Of a stretch of 64,000 nucleotides of DNA, positions 20,888 to 33,044 are shown one piece after another. The DNA comes from Hemibagrus wyckioides (taxonomy: Eukaryota > Chordata > Actinopteri > Siluriformes > Bagridae). Numbering within the stretch: the stretch's first letter is position 1; each line of letters begins with the position of its first letter. Under the pieces are notes generated by a model. The model was not told the origin of the DNA. It searched no databases and saw only the letters and a program-made list of their open reading frames with translations. The DNA lies in NCBI RefSeq assembly GCF_019097595.1, contig NC_080715.1, positions 740,573-804,572 of the forward strand, in the 5' to 3' direction. A program made the translations under genes and the position numbers.

Positions 20888-23800
20888 TCTCAATTCAATT
20901 TCAATTCAATTTATTTTGTATAGCGCCTTTTACAATGAACATTGTCTCAAAGCAGCTTTACAAAAGAAGAAAACAGAGAAAGGGGAGGGGACAATGAAAA
21001 ATAATAATAAAAAATAAAAAATAACTAATTAACTAGAAATAAGAATAAATGATTAAATTCTATAATTAGACTATTTTATCCCTAATGAGCAAGCCTGTGG
21101 CAACGGTGGCAAGGAAAAACTCCCTGGGATGGAAAGGAAGAAACCTTGAGAGGAACCAGGCTCAGAAGGCAACCCATCCTCATTTGGGTGACACTAAACA
21201 GAAAATAATGTAACTGTAGCTGATTAATGTCCTTTCTACAACAGAAATCAATGACCCATGAGGAACTATTAGGTCAGTGTAGTTTCTAAGGTCATTATAA
21301 ACACTAGTTCTTTGCTGTCACGGGCTGACAGATGAAATGGCAGATCTGTGATGGTGTGAAAGTCCCCAAGTGGCTCTGTCCATGGCTGTCTCCTGGTCCA
21401 CACAGATCCATCCACAGCATCAGTGGGCACCACCAAGCGGCGAGACTCCGACCAGGGGTAGGGCAGCGGTCGCACTGGATACTGGCAAACACTGGGAGCT
21501 CAGGAGTGGGGTGTATAGCCCGAACACAGAAAGACAGAGAGAGAAGGAGAAAGATATTAAGTATGATTCTGATCATGTGATGTTTAAGACAATGTAGATT
21601 ATGTATAAAGTGCAGGCAGGGACTCCGGCAAGACTAGCTATGACATCATAACTAAAAGGGAGAGCCAGAAGGTGACAGGCATGAAGGCTTCCCGGGACAT
21701 AAAGCATCCGACCACTTCACAGTCAGCAAACCTGAGCGACTTGCGAGGGTGGTAAGATGACAGCATCCAACACATCCCAGTCACCAAACACTCTATGACC
21801 ATGAACCTTCCAGATCTGCTCCTTTACCTAAGAAAACTATACATTAAAAGCTCAACTAAACAAATGTGTCTTCAGCCTAGACTTAAACATTGAGACTGTG
21901 TCTGAATCCCCAACACTAATTGGAAGGCTGTTCCATAACTTTGGGGCTTTGAAAGAGAAAGCTCCGCCCCCTGCTGTAGCCTTTGCTACTTGAGGTACTA
22001 CCAAGTAACCAGCACCCTTTGATCGGAGTAGGCGTGGCAGATCATAAAAGACTAAAAGATCGCTCAGGTACTGCGGTGCGAGACCATTTAGTGCTTTATA
22101 GGTTAGTAACAGTATTTTATAATCAATGTGAAATTTGACTGGGAGCCAATGTAGTGTGGATAAAATAGGAGTGATGTGTTCATATCTTCTGGTTCTGGTG
22201 AGGGCTCTAGCTGCTGCATTCTGGACTAACTGGAGCTTGTTTCTGCTCCTACTGGAACATCCAGATAGTGAGACATTACAATAATCCAACCTAGAGGTAA
22301 CAAAAGCATGAACAAATTTTTCTGCATCATGAAGCGACAACATATTTCTTATCTTAGCAATTTTCCTAAGATGGAAGAAGGCTACCCGAGTGATATTATC
22401 TACATGAGCTTCAAATGAAAGACTAGAATCAATAATCACACCAAGATCTTTTACTGCTGGACAAGATGAAACCAAAAGACCATCCACCGTTACTCTGTAA
22501 TCAGAAAGCTCACTTATAACTGCCTGTGGTCCTAGTACAAGCACCTCTGTCTTGTCCAAATTAAGCAGGAGGAAGTTAGTGGCCATCCAGTGTCTAATGT
22601 CCTTTACACATTCTTCTGTCTTAATAAGCTGGTGTCTCTCATCTGATTTAGCTGAGACATATAGCTGTGTGTCATCTGCATAACAGTGGAAGCTAATACC
22701 ATGTTTACGAATAATTGCACCAAGGGGTAACATATATAGGGAGAAAAGCAGTGGGCCTAAGACAGAACCTTGTGGAACACCGAACATAACCTTGGTATGC
22801 ATGGAGAAGTCACCATCTAGATCTACAAACTGATAACGGTCAGTCAAATAAGACCTGAGCCAGGAGAGGGCTGTTCCTTTAACACCAACAACATGTTCTA
22901 GTCTATCAAGTAGAACAGTGTGGTCAATGGTGTCAAAAGCTGCACTAAGATCCAGTAACACCAGTAAGGAGACACAACCCTGATCAGAAGCCAGTAACAG
23001 GTCATTGACCACTTTAACCAGTGCTGTCTCTGTGCTATGATGAGGCCTAAATCCTGACTGATACATTTCATAAATGTTATTTCTATGCAGGTCTGAACAT
23101 AACTGCTGTGCTACAGCCTTTTCTAGGATCTTGGAGATAAAGGGCAGGTTTGATATCGGTCTATAGTTAGACAGCTGACCGGGGTCGAGGTCCGGTTTTT
23201 TAATCAAGGGTTTGATAACTGCTAGCTTAAAAGATTTAGGCACATAGCCAGTGCTTAGAGAAGAATTAATTACTTTTAGAAGGGGTTCAGTAGCTACTGG
23301 TAATATCTGTTTAAGGAAAGATGTTGGTAAAGGATCTAGGATGCAGGTAGAAGATTATGAAGAAGAAATTAGTGAAATTAGATCAGGCTCTTGAAGTGGA
23401 GTGAAGCACTCTAAGCTCTGATCAGAAATAGTTATATTATCTAAAGGATTATCTATCAAATAATATGGTTTTAAATTAATAGTCTGAATTTTTTGCCTGA
23501 TGTTTCATTGAAAAAAATCATGAAGTCATTGCTGCTAAATGTAGATGGTGTGCACTTTTCTACAGTGGTTTTATTCCTGGTTAGTTTTGATACAGTGCTA
23601 AATAAAAATTTTGGGTTGTTTTTGTTATCTTCGATTAGGGCAGAGAGATACGCTGATCTAGCAGCACTAAGAGAATTTTTGTATCTCAGAAGGCTTTCCT
23701 TCCATGCAATCTGGAATACTGCTAATTTAGTTTGACGCCATTTACGCTCTAGTTTCCTAGCTGATAGTTTTAAAGCTCGTGTGTGGTCGTTGTACCAGGG

Positions 23801-24654
23801 TGCTAGTTTCTTCTCTTTAATTATTTTCCATTTAAGTGGAGCTACAGTGTCTAGGGTGTTCCTAAATAATGACTCCAAGTAATCAGTCACCTGGTCAAGT
23901 TCTGTAGGGTCAGAAGGTGAACCAATCATGTGTGATAATTCTGGGAGACTATCGGTAAATCTCTCTGCAGTAGCAGACATAAATATACGCTTCATACGGT
24001 AATGCGGCAAGTTGCGCATCTCGTGACTAAGACGCATTCTAAATGAAACTAGATAATGATCTGAGAGCTTCCGACTGTGGAAGAGTGACTCTGTTTTCTA
24101 TATTTAATCCGAATGTAAAAATGAGATCCAGAGTGTGACCTCCATTATGAGTGGGTCCTATTACATTTTGATTAACACCTAATGAATCTAAGATGGACAC
24201 ACCTGCTGTTCTCAGAGGGTCTTCTGGCTTATCAAAATGAATGTTGAAGTCTCCTACTATTAATGCTTTGTCTAAAGAAACAACAAGGTTTGAAGTAAAA
24301 TCTCCAGATTCACTGAGGAATTCAGAGTATGGCCCTGGGGGTCTGTAAATAACAATTAGTGGAATTGACTCTGTGAACTTATTATTAGTACTTGCATACG
24401 TTATGTTAGTATAAAGAACTTCGAATGTGTTGAAGTGATGTCTGGGTTTTTGTGTGGCGCTTAGCTTATTATCATGAATAACTGTGACACCTCCTCCCCT
24501 GCCTGTTAGACGCAGTTGATGTATATAGCTATAGCCAGGCGGACAAGCTTCATTTAATGCTACGTACTCATTTTTTTTAATCCATGTTTAATCCATGTTT
24601 AAACCAGATCTTATATTTAACAGTCCTAGCTTCAGATCAAAGGTGCTGGCTCTC
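20888..24654 (-). mobile_element. L2-like LINE family A, copy 2, 5'-truncated and inverted
   Basis: From right to left: the endonuclease part of ORF2 (truncated near 24650), RT, a 3' UTR almost identical to 8965-9923, and the AATTCAATTTCAATTCAATT tail at 20890. Compared with copy 1 it keeps the 59 bp missing there. It has its own faults: a deletion with a short duplication near 24575-24605 (ATCCATGTTTA repeated) and frame breaks near 23250-23520 and 24040-24100. It inserted into the Rex1-like LINE in antisense orientation. Confidence 0.9.
21852..24580 (-). pseudogene. L2-like ORF2 pseudogene (endonuclease/RT)
   Basis: The largest open part (21852-23243, 463 aa) holds RT with [40 protein letters not shown] and the C-terminal domain. 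Part of the RT N-terminus and linker is in a second frame (23471-24037: [10 protein letters not shown], then [20 protein letters not shown]). Endonuclease blocks (VGDFNIHF, GRGGGVTV) are further upstream in broken frames. It is a close relative of 6063-8964 and is non-coding as a whole. Confidence 0.85.
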
Positions 24655-24665
24655 CACAACACATC

Positions 24666-25820
24666 CCCCCTACCGACTCCACCAAGCCCCCACCCTCCCC
24701 ACTACATACTGCCCATCACAGAAGACCAGGTGAGGAAGGAGCTAAGGAGGATTAGAGCGAGGAAGGCTGCGGGCCCAGACAGCATCAGCTCCAGGCTCCT
24801 TAAGACCTGTGCAGATCAGCTGTGCGGCATATTGTTGTATTGTTGTACATGTTTGGTCTGAGCCTGAAGCTGGGGAAGGTGCCACAGCTGTGGAAGACAT
24901 CATGCGTGGTACCTGTGGTACCCTCATGTACTGTGGACCATCGTCTGTCTACCTGGATACTGGACTTCCTCACAAACCGACCACAGTACGTGAGGGCTCG
25001 TGAATGTACATCTGATATGGCTGTCTGCAACACGAGAGCCCCACAGGGAACGGTCCTGGCCCCATTCCTCTTCACTGTCTACATGGCAGACTTCATGTTC
25101 AGCTCAGCGTCCTGTCACCCACAGAAGTTCTCTGATGACTCTGCCATCGTCGGCCTCATCTCAGATGATGATGACAGGGAATACAGAGAACTGATCCAGG
25201 ACTTTGTGGACTGGTGCCAATGGAACTGCCTCCAGATAAAAACAGAAAAAAATAAAGAGTTGGTGGTGGATTTCCGCAGGCACAAACACCCTTCACTACC
25301 ATCAGTGAACATTCAGGGAAAGGACATTGAGAGAGTGGATTCCTACAAATACCTGGGTGTTCATCTGAACAACAAACTGAACTGGACAGATAACACAGAC
25401 ACTATCTTCAAGAAAGGACAGAGCAGACTCTTTTTGCTGAGGAGACTAAGGTTTTTTGGAATGCAGGGAGCACTACTGAAGACCTTTTTTGACTCTGTGG
25501 TGGCCTCAGCCATCTTCTATGGAGTGGTCTGCTGGTGTAGCAGCATCTCTATGGCGGACAGGAAGAGACTGGACAAGTTAATCAGGAAGGCCAGCTCAGT
25601 TCTGGGGATGCCCCTGGACACAATACAGGAGGTGGGTGAAAGGAGGATGGTAACTAAGCTACAATCCTTGCTGGAGAATGACTCTCACCCCCCGTTTGAC
25701 AAAGTTACATCTCTGAGCAGCTCCTTCAGACTGTTACATTCTAAATGTCTGAAGGATCGATACAGGAGGTCTTTTCTCCCTACTGCTATTAGACTTTACA
25801 ATCAGAGCTGCTCTCAGTGA
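24666..25820 (+). pseudogene. Rex1-like reverse transcriptase, internally deleted
   Basis: After ARKAAGPDSISSRLLKTCADQL the frame shifts near 24840. The next frame (24822-25820) has FGLSLKLGKVPQLWK, then jumps to STWILDFLTNRPQYV, so RT motif A is deleted. It continues with RAPQGTVLAPFLFTVYMADF, FSDDSAIVG (motif C), VVDFRR, SYKYLGVHLNNKLNW, LRRLRFFG and LIRKASSVLG to a stop after NQSCSQ. These are typical Rex1/CR1-group RT features. Lacking motif A, it could not polymerise even if expressed. Confidence 0.8.
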
Positions 25821-26170
25821 ACTGGTTGCCATAATAAACAATAATACACACTGTTCATATTGGTGGTGTGTTCTAACTGTGAAATAACTGGTCATCATAA
25901 TACACACTGTTTTGTGATATTCTCAACTGTGAATTACAATAATTATAATCCTGTGCAATACAAGAGTGCAATAACAACAATTTAAGATGTGCAATATCCA
26001 AGTGCAATTGTTTGTGTTGTTAGTGTGTTTTTTGTGAAATTACTGTTATTCCTATTTTTTCTTCTGTATTTATATAGAGTCCTTATTTTTCTGTTTCATA
26101 TTTGCACATTTTTTCTACTGTGCTGCTGCTGTAATGTGGAAATTTCTCTACAGTGGGATGAATAAAGGTT

Positions 26171-26250
26171 TATCTTATCTTATCTTATCTTATCTTATCT
26201 TATCTTATCTTATCTTATCTTATCTTATCTTATCTTATCTTATCTTATCT
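26171..26250 (+). repeat. (TATCT)16 tandem tail of the Rex1-like LINE
   Basis: Sixteen uninterrupted TATCT units directly follow AATAAAGGTT at the LINE 3' end. They mark the reverse-transcription start end of the insertion and probably expanded as a microsatellite. Confidence 0.9.
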
Positions 26251-26256
26251 TATATT

Positions 26257-26820
26257 CATGTATGTACGGTACAAACTCACCTACTCCAGCATTAACTACG
26301 TAAAACTGGAAAAGTGTGAATTCCATAGAACTACTGTGACTTTGCTAGGGTACATCATTTCACAGGTAGAAATACAAATGGACTCGGCTAAAGTCAGAGC
26401 TGTGACCAACTGGCCGGAACCCAATTTCTACCAAAGGTTTATCCGGAACTATAGCCTCATAGCAAACCTAACCTCCCTTTTACGAGGGAAACCCAAAAGA
26501 CTGAGCTAGAATGAGTCAGCCCAGGTAGCCTTCAATAACTAAAAGGTCAGTAACAGGACAGCAGCCATACTTAAACATCTGGAGCCGAGTATGCCATTTG
26601 TGGTAGAAGTGGATTATCACAACGCTACAGGGACCCAAGGAAATTGTTCCCTTGTGCCGATTTCTCCCATAAACTAACCCTGTCAGAGTCAAATTATAAT
26701 ATGGGAAATCGAGAATTGTGGTTCTTAAAGGAGGCTCCCAAGGAGTGGCGACATTGGCTTGAGGGGGCTCAGCACCCCTTTCAAGTGATCAAGCACCACA
26801 AAAAAAATTGGAATATATAA
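26257..26820 (+). mobile_element. Gypsy-type RT/RNase H fragment, right part
   Basis: Continues the fragment ending at 19923: [55 protein letters not shown], then [12 protein letters not shown] (RNase H start) and [16 protein letters not shown]. In-frame stops (after KRLS and FNN) and at least one frameshift make it inactive. The block about 20 codons long between WPEP and the RFIRNYS region is also shortened. Confidence 0.8.
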
Positions 26821-27505
26821 AGAATAATAATTGTTTAAACCCCTGACAGGCCAGACGGGTTCTATTCTTTACCAGGTTTCTCTTTATGGTAACCTGTAGA
26901 GACAGTGGGTATTAGCGACACCCTGTGGACTGTGGGGTATTACAGCTAAATGCAGTTTTTGACTATTTTAAGCTGAAATTGTCCAGTTATATAAGATCAT
27001 TTAAATATCATTAACTGTTATTGTACATCTATTTAATGATAGTAAAGACAGACACACAACTGATAGATTTTATGTTAAAGTAGCAGTGACTTTTAAGCAA
27101 ATGCACATCCTTCAAGTAGAAGCTCAAAACACTTGCACAACTATCAGCCATTCAGGATTCACATGCCTCAACTGAAGTTTTTATTCGAAAATAAATAAAT
27201 AAATAAAACTGCTATTTTGGCAAATTTTTGGTAACAAGTATCATTTAACGTCAATATGAGTTTTTCATTAATATTGTTCCCTTTTGTTGTAAAGATGCTT
27301 TTTTTTAAACTCCTCCTGTTAAGGAAGTGTCGAGTCTGAGACGACTGAAGTCCTTCATAAACAGCCTGCAGTGTTCTACTCTGGTGAGATTAGTTTTATT
27401 CTCAGTTTATGGAGAAATCTGTGTCTCATTTTCAACTCTATATAAGCAAGTGATAACTAACTGGACCTAAACAATGCTAAAATCAGCGTGTGTATAATTT
27501 TTATC
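26821..27505. other. TRIM upstream flank, right arm of inverted duplication
   Basis: 26821-27160 shows nothing recognisable. 27160-27420 matches the reverse complement of 13560-14150 (TTCAGTTGA and TCGAGTCTGAGACGACTGAAG segments). It is probable promoter sequence of the TRIM gene. Confidence 0.5.
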
Positions 27506-27520
27506 AAAGTGAAACTGAAA
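27506..27520 (+). promoter_or_regulatory. IRF/ISRE-like motif upstream of TRIM gene
   Basis: AAAGTGAAACTGAAA, 30 bp before the ATG, contains GAAACTGAAA (GAAANNGAAA). It is the counterpart of the ISRE-like site 45 bp before the ATG of the inverted pseudogene. Interferon control is inferred. Confidence 0.5.
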
Positions 27521-27549
27521 TTCTGAATTTATAGCAGCAGTGAAATAAA

Positions 27550-29088
27550 ATGTCTTCCAAGTTTTCAGAGGAGGATTTGTCCTGTCCTGTCTGCTGTGAA
27601 ATCTTCAAGTATCCAGTTTTACTGCACTGCAGTCACAGTGTGTGTAAAGTGTGTTTGCTGAAATTCTGGGACACCAAAGGATCCAGAGAATGTCCTGTAT
27701 GTAGGAGGAAGTCATCTTCAGAACCCCCCCCCATAAATCTGGCCTTAAAGAACCTGTGTGAGACTTTCTTACAGGAGAGAAAACAGAGCTCTTCATCAGG
27801 GTCTGAAACAGTCTGCAGTCTGCACAGTAAGAAACTCACACTCTTCTGTCTGGACGATCAACAACTGGTGTGTTTGGTGTGTCGGGACTCAAGAAAACAC
27901 ACCAACCACACATTCTGCCCCATTGATGAGGCAATAACAGACTGTAAGGTAAGAAATATGTTTATTTTTTACTTCACAATATCTGTAGGTTTAATATTAC
28001 AGTTGCTTTTTGATCACTTTATTGATATAACTACCAAAGGTGTGATTTTGCAATACCATGATACTTTGATTTTTACCACTTTAAGTGTCACCTGTATGAA
28101 CATACAGGTCTTCTGCACTTGGTGCATTTTAAAAGCTTCTCTGAGTGATTAAAAAGGAGAATATACTGTATCTGATACTGTCACAAACTCACATTACACA
28201 ATGTAGAGTTAAATCCTCTTAATAAACAGTGATCTGAGTACAATAAGATGTGTACAATAAGAGCTGAAACATAGAGTCTCCATGCAGTGTGTTGATTTGT
28301 TTCAGGAGGAGATCAAAACTGCACTGAAGCCCCTACAAGAGAAACTGAAGATCTTTAAAGACTGTAAACTGAACTGGAGTCAGACTGCAGAACATATAAA
28401 GGTTACAATCAATAACATGGTTTTGATAGAATTCTATTCTCCATCATTGTAAAATCAGTTCTATTTCATTTGATTTCCTCTTCACTGCAGATTCAGGCCC
28501 AACACACAGAGCATCAGATTAAGGAGCAGTTTGAGAAGCTTCACCAATTTCTACGAGATGAAGAGGCAGTCAGGATCACTGCACTGAGAGAGGAAGAGGA
28601 GCAGAAGAGTCAGATGATGAAGGAGAAGATTGAGAAGCTGAGCAGAGACATATCATCTCTTTCAGACACAATCAGAGCCATAGAAGAGGAGATGAGAGCT
28701 GAAGACGTCCTGTTCTTACAAGTGAGGATCATTTAGTCAGTATTTATACTGTGAGAAAGTCAAACTTCTTTCCATCATCAGAAACGTCACATTTCAGCAG
28801 TATAAAAATGTAAATCATATCCACTGATATTTGCTTTGTTGTTTTCCAGAACTACAAGACCACAGTGAAAAGGTGAGTGATGTGGTTCCTGTCTCTCTGG
28901 TTCTCTGTGTTTCTGAATCCAAAGCCACAGCAACACTGACTCCTGAATGTTTGTGCAGAGCCCAGTGCACACTGCAGCATCCAGAGGAGCTTTCAGGAGC
29001 ACTGATCCATGTGGCAAAACATCTGGCCAACCTGAAGTTCAGAGTCTGGGAGAAGATGCAGGACACTGTCCAATACAGTAAGAGTATT

Positions 29089-29160
<72 letters not shown>

Positions 29161-29243
29161 TTTCTTTCCATTAATATTTTGTTTAGTTATTTTGCCCACT
29201 GTTTTTCTGCTTTGGTGAAGTAGAACTAAATTGATCCTAGTGC

Positions 29244-29309
<66 letters not shown>

Positions 29310-30172
29310 GTTCATTCTGAACTTATGTGATATGAGGGAACTTTCATTATGAAGGGCTTCTGTTGCTGTCAGAGTGTTCAGTGTTTGAAGCACGGGCAGA
29401 GGGACTAATGAAAACATGAAGAGTTTCAGCGGCTTAGAAATTTTTTATCATAGAATTAGAATTGTTATAATGATTGGTCACATCTCTAATTTAAACACAC
29501 TCCGAAAACTGCATAAGGCAAGTTGTTAATTTTGTAATTACAGTTATCATTTCTTGGTATCTGCAAAAGTATCTGTTGAAGTTAGCTTAGCTCCATCGTG
29601 TGTGTGTGTGTGTGTGTGTGTTTTCAGCACCTGTAACTCTGGACCCCAACACTGTTCATCCTGTACTCATTGTATCTGATGATCTGACCAGTGTGAGACT
29701 CAGTGATGGGAAACAGAAACTTCCTGATAATCCAGAGAGATTTGATAAATATTGGTGTATCCTGGGCTCTGAGGGCTTTAACTCAGGGACACACTGCTGG
29801 GATGTTGAAGTTGGGGACTGTGCACTGTGGACTGTGGGTGTGATGACAGAATCTGCTAAAAGGAAGGGGGAGATATCCTCCAGAAGTGGAATCTGGCGTG
29901 TGTGGTATTATGATGGTAAATATAAAGCACGTTCTACACCACAGAAATCCTCTCACCTCTCAGTAGAACAGAAACTCCAGAGGATCAGAGTGAAACTGGA
30001 CTGGGACAGAGGAAAGCTGTCATTCTCTGACCCTCTCACTAACACACACTTACACACTTTCACACACACATTTACTGAGAAATTACTGCCATATCTAAGT
30101 GCTGCATCTAAAGAATCTCCTCTAAAGATCCTGCCACTTCAGTGCTCTGTAAGAGTGAATCAGATCAGTTAG
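27550..30172 (+). CDS. TRIM-family E3 ubiquitin ligase (RING, B-box 2, coiled coil, PRY-SPRY), six exons
   Basis: Exons with canonical splice sites: 27550-27948, 28306-28401 (96 bp), 28491-28721, 28850-28872 (23 bp), 28959-29077 and 29628-30172. They sum to 1413 bp and one open 470-aa frame. The RING has C12, C15, C27, H29, C32, C35, C48 and C51. B-box 2 has C89, H92, C100, D103, C108, C111, H117 and H120. A coiled coil covers residues about 134-245, and PRY-SPRY about 290-470 ([30 protein letters not shown]). The layout is that of fish TRIM35/TRIM39/A33-like class IV TRIMs. They ligate ubiquitin through the RING and recognise targets through SPRY; many act in innate immunity. The exact orthologue is not named because the family is highly expanded in fish. 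The inverted sister copy at 11043-13435 is broken. Confidence 0.88.
29087..29164 (+). repeat. (TTTC)n microsatellite in TRIM intron 5
   Basis: About 18 TTTC units directly after the exon 5 donor site. Replication slippage here could affect splicing; that is only a suggestion. Confidence 0.95.
29247..29310 (+). repeat. (ATT)n microsatellite in TRIM intron 5
   Basis: About 21 ATT units in the same intron. The corresponding part of the pseudogene copy is deleted. Confidence 0.95.
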
Positions 30173-30860
30173 AGCTGAGATTGTTTTATTCCAGTTCATT
30201 CATGACATATTTCAGATTAAAAGATTCATATTCTTTGTGAAAGTTTGTTTTTACAGAAGCACTGAACAGTTCATTGTGAAAAGTTTATTAAAGTCTTATG
30301 AGGTTATTCTCACCATGTAAATTAAATCAAAATAATGTGAAAACTGGAAATATTGGTAGAATATCTTATACTGATAGATATTTTACATAAGTTATAAAAT
30401 GAAATGAAAGTTGATTTTGAGTTAAAATAATGACCTACTTTGCTGAAATAAAGAGTCAAATTAAACATAATGTGGTATTAAATTTAAATAACTACATAAC
30501 ACTTTTTCCTCCACAGCTTTCAGTTCAGGGCTTCAACAAACAAATAAACCACAGGAGGAAATTAAAATCATAAAAGTCTGTTTAAATGTAGAATTTTAAA
30601 TCTGAAATGATTTAATTTTATTGATGTATTTTAAATCATTTGAAATAAACTGAGACTTTGAAAGCTCATGTCTTTACTGTATTTATACTTGTCAGTGCTA
30701 TGCTGTTAATCTTGGGTGAAATGTTTAGCTGTCTGTGTGTGTTATGTGTGAAACTGTGCAGTGGAGGAGAATTCAAGCTCTCAGTTTCCCTCCACCTGCA
30801 GTTTGTGGTTTTGCAAACATCAGATGGTTGCACGAAGTTGCATGTTCCTGAACTCAGACC
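30173..30860. other. TRIM 3' flank, right arm of inverted duplication
   Basis: Contains no further gene. 30173-30665 is the reverse complement of 10546-11042. An AATAAA at about 30442 could serve as polyadenylation signal for the TRIM mRNA. 30666-30860 is unremarkable. Confidence 0.6.
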
Positions 30861-32015
30861 CATGCACAGGATTAAATCAATTCAAGACAAGTCAAGTCAA
30901 GAAGCTTTTATTGTAATTTCATGACACAGTACACAGTGAAATGAAACAACGTTTCTCCAGGACCTGGTGCTACATAGACAACATACAACATATAGTTTGT
31001 CCTAGCTACATGAAGTGCAACGTGTGCAACCAGGTGCAACCAGTGCAAAGACAAGACAGTGCAAAAACAGGAAGTACAAAAAACAACACAAGACAGGACA
31101 CATAGTGCCGAAAAAAAAACCCCGTGCAATGAAACAAACTGAAATGTGAAGTGGAAACTTGAGAATCTGTAAAAACCAGGTGTCTAATTACATATATGTT
31201 TGTAAAAATATACATAGCAGCATGACGATGTAGATTGTGCAAAAAAATAGCAACAGTTAAAGTAGTGAAAAAATAATGATACATTATAGCAGTGGTTGGA
31301 AATTATAACGGCAGTAGTGCAAACAAGTAGTTAACATTTATTTCACACAGGTGAGTGTGTGTGTGTGTGTTGCTGATGGAGCTGGTGTTCAATGACCAGG
31401 TGAAGCTCTCCACCAGATGTACACCAATTTGGTGCTCTGGTTGGAGCGTGTGATGATGGTCTTGGAGACGGTCACATCATCGATGCACTTGCCGATGTAG
31501 CCGGTCACTGATGCCGTGTATTCCTCCAAGTCAGTGGTTTCGCTGTTGGTTGCAGCCTCCCTAAACATGTCCCAGTCAGTGCACGCAAAACAGTCCTGAA
31601 GAGCAGAGACGGCTCCTGCTGGCCAAGTTTTAACCTGTTTCAGAAAGCTTCTGAAAGCTTTTAAAGCTTCTGACAAGTGGTCTGTATGCTGGAATCAACA
31701 TAACAGAGATGTGGTCTGAGTAGCCAAGATGGGGGCGGGGCTCTGCACAATATGAGCTGAAAATGTTTGTGTAAACAAGATCCAGTGTGTTCGTGCCCCT
31801 CGTTGCAAAGTCCACATGCTGTTGGAATTTAGGGAGCACTGTTCTCTGATTTGCATGATTGAAATGTCCGGTGATAATAAACAGTATGTCGGGGTGAACA
31901 TTCTGCAGATTGCTAATAGCCCCGCAGAGTTGACATAGAGCCTTCTTAGCATTAGTGCTGGGGGGAATGTACACTCTGAAAATGAAAGCAGTGGTAAATT
32001 CACGTGGTAAATAAA
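30861..32015 (-). mobile_element. Rex/Babar-like LINE fragment A2 with large internal deletion
   Basis: The minus strand begins with endonuclease C-terminal blocks ([34 protein letters not shown]; 31630-31974). The post-endonuclease linker follows ([26 protein letters not shown]; 31389-31676), then it jumps into the 3' UTR (GTAGCACCAGGTCCTGGAGA near 30955-30975). It ends with a CTTGACTTGACTTG tail near 30885-30900. The whole RT is missing. The catalytic GDFNH Asp block is changed to GHFNH. Confidence 0.8.
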
Positions 32016-32439
32016 ATGTTTTAATATCTTGTATTTGAATGTCTTCTTTGTATGATCATTATTAATACATTTTGGAATGTTATTGCATAGTTAGGTGTGT
32101 GCTTTAATATTTATATTTAATATAAATATTGAGAGGGTTTTTTTGTTGTTTATAGATTTATATACTTTGTTACTATGTTATAATAAATTATTGCTTATAT
32201 CTATTGTTATGGTGCATAAAGCTGATTAGTATTTCTAATAAATCAAAGAATAAAACAGAATAAAAATACAATAACATCAACACAGTAAAACTCATTATTT
32301 TGTAAAAAAAAAAAAAAGAAAAAAGAAAAAAAGACAATATTTCTAATATATAGTATTATATGCTTTAGTATATAATAATATATAAGTACACAGGAGTTAA
32401 AAAATGACAAATTTTGACATCAGGACAAACCGGCTCTGA
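32016..32439. other. AT-rich stretch, no gene seen
   Basis: No recognisable feature. It holds poly-A rich runs around 32308-32335 and lies between an inverted LINE fragment and the start of the next LINE copy. Confidence 0.5.
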
Positions 32440-32511
32440 AACAGGTAAAAACCTGACCAGCAGGAGCCACCTCTGCTCTTCAGAACTGTTTGGAGTGCAT
32501 TTACTGGCATA
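32440..32511 (+). mobile_element. Rex/Babar-like LINE fragment A3, left piece
   Basis: Seventy bases read as the linker ALKQVKT, PAGATSALQNCLEC. They are interrupted by the Tc1-like element after the TA at 32510-32511 and continue at 39154 (MFREAATN). The same linker is uninterrupted at 40885-40985. Confidence 0.8.
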
Positions 32512-32785
32512 TACACTACTCACAAAAAGTTAAGGATATTTGGCTTTTGGGTGAAATTTATGGAAAATGTTAAAAGTTCATGCTTCAGTGATATTATATC
32601 TCATGTTATATATGTCATATTTCATGACAATATCATGAAAGTAGGGCATTTAAGAGGTCATGCAAGATGAAATGTAAATGTAAATCTTTTTATACAGTAC
32701 ACTGAGCTGTGAATAAAGACCTGACCGACATGATCTGTTAGAAATAAACCAAAGCTCCTATTGAGTCATATAGAACAATGCATAA

Positions 32786-32832
32786 TAATAATAATAACAA
32801 CAACAACAACAACAATAATAATAATAATAACA
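32786..32832 (+). repeat. (AAT/AAC)n microsatellite
   Basis: An imperfect AAT/AAC triplet run inside the Tc1-like element. Confidence 0.85.
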
Positions 32833-33044
32833 CCAACAGTAATAATCACTATAAAATGCATCACGTCAAAATCAACCGCTCTCTTTATGGCGGTGAATCA
32901 AAAGAGTCAAATCATGAACTCATTCAAACTCATTTGTTCGAAAGATTCGGCTCCATAAAATGAGACGTAGAGCGGGAGTAGGCGTGCGCACGCCACCAGA
33001 TGCTGTGCTCGCGTATACACGGATTCAAAGTGAGTAAAAATTAA

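Larger units (their letters stand above)
19924..26256 (+). mobile_element. Rex1-like LINE with a nested L2-like LINE
   Basis: CATGT flanks the block (19919-19923 and 26257-26261), a likely short TSD. The 5' region (GGCGCCACCCGGGTGGCAGC) is followed by a basic leader (PRKLRRRKRGNRAGA, about 20238-20283) and MGNVRSLPNKIDEL. Most of the endonuclease is then deleted, and EDQVRKELRRIRARKAAGPD follows at 24724-24780. The RT part is described separately. The 3' end is a pentanucleotide tail (TATCT, 16 units). An L2-like LINE splits it at 20888-24654. Confidence 0.8.

Noticed and set aside
26171..26250. Regular short repeats as a CRISPR-like or telomeric array
   Set aside because: Five-base units without spacers at a LINE 3' end in a eukaryotic genome.
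29600..30172. SPRY exon as an independent gene
   Set aside because: It is exon 6 of the TRIM gene; splice frames join exactly.
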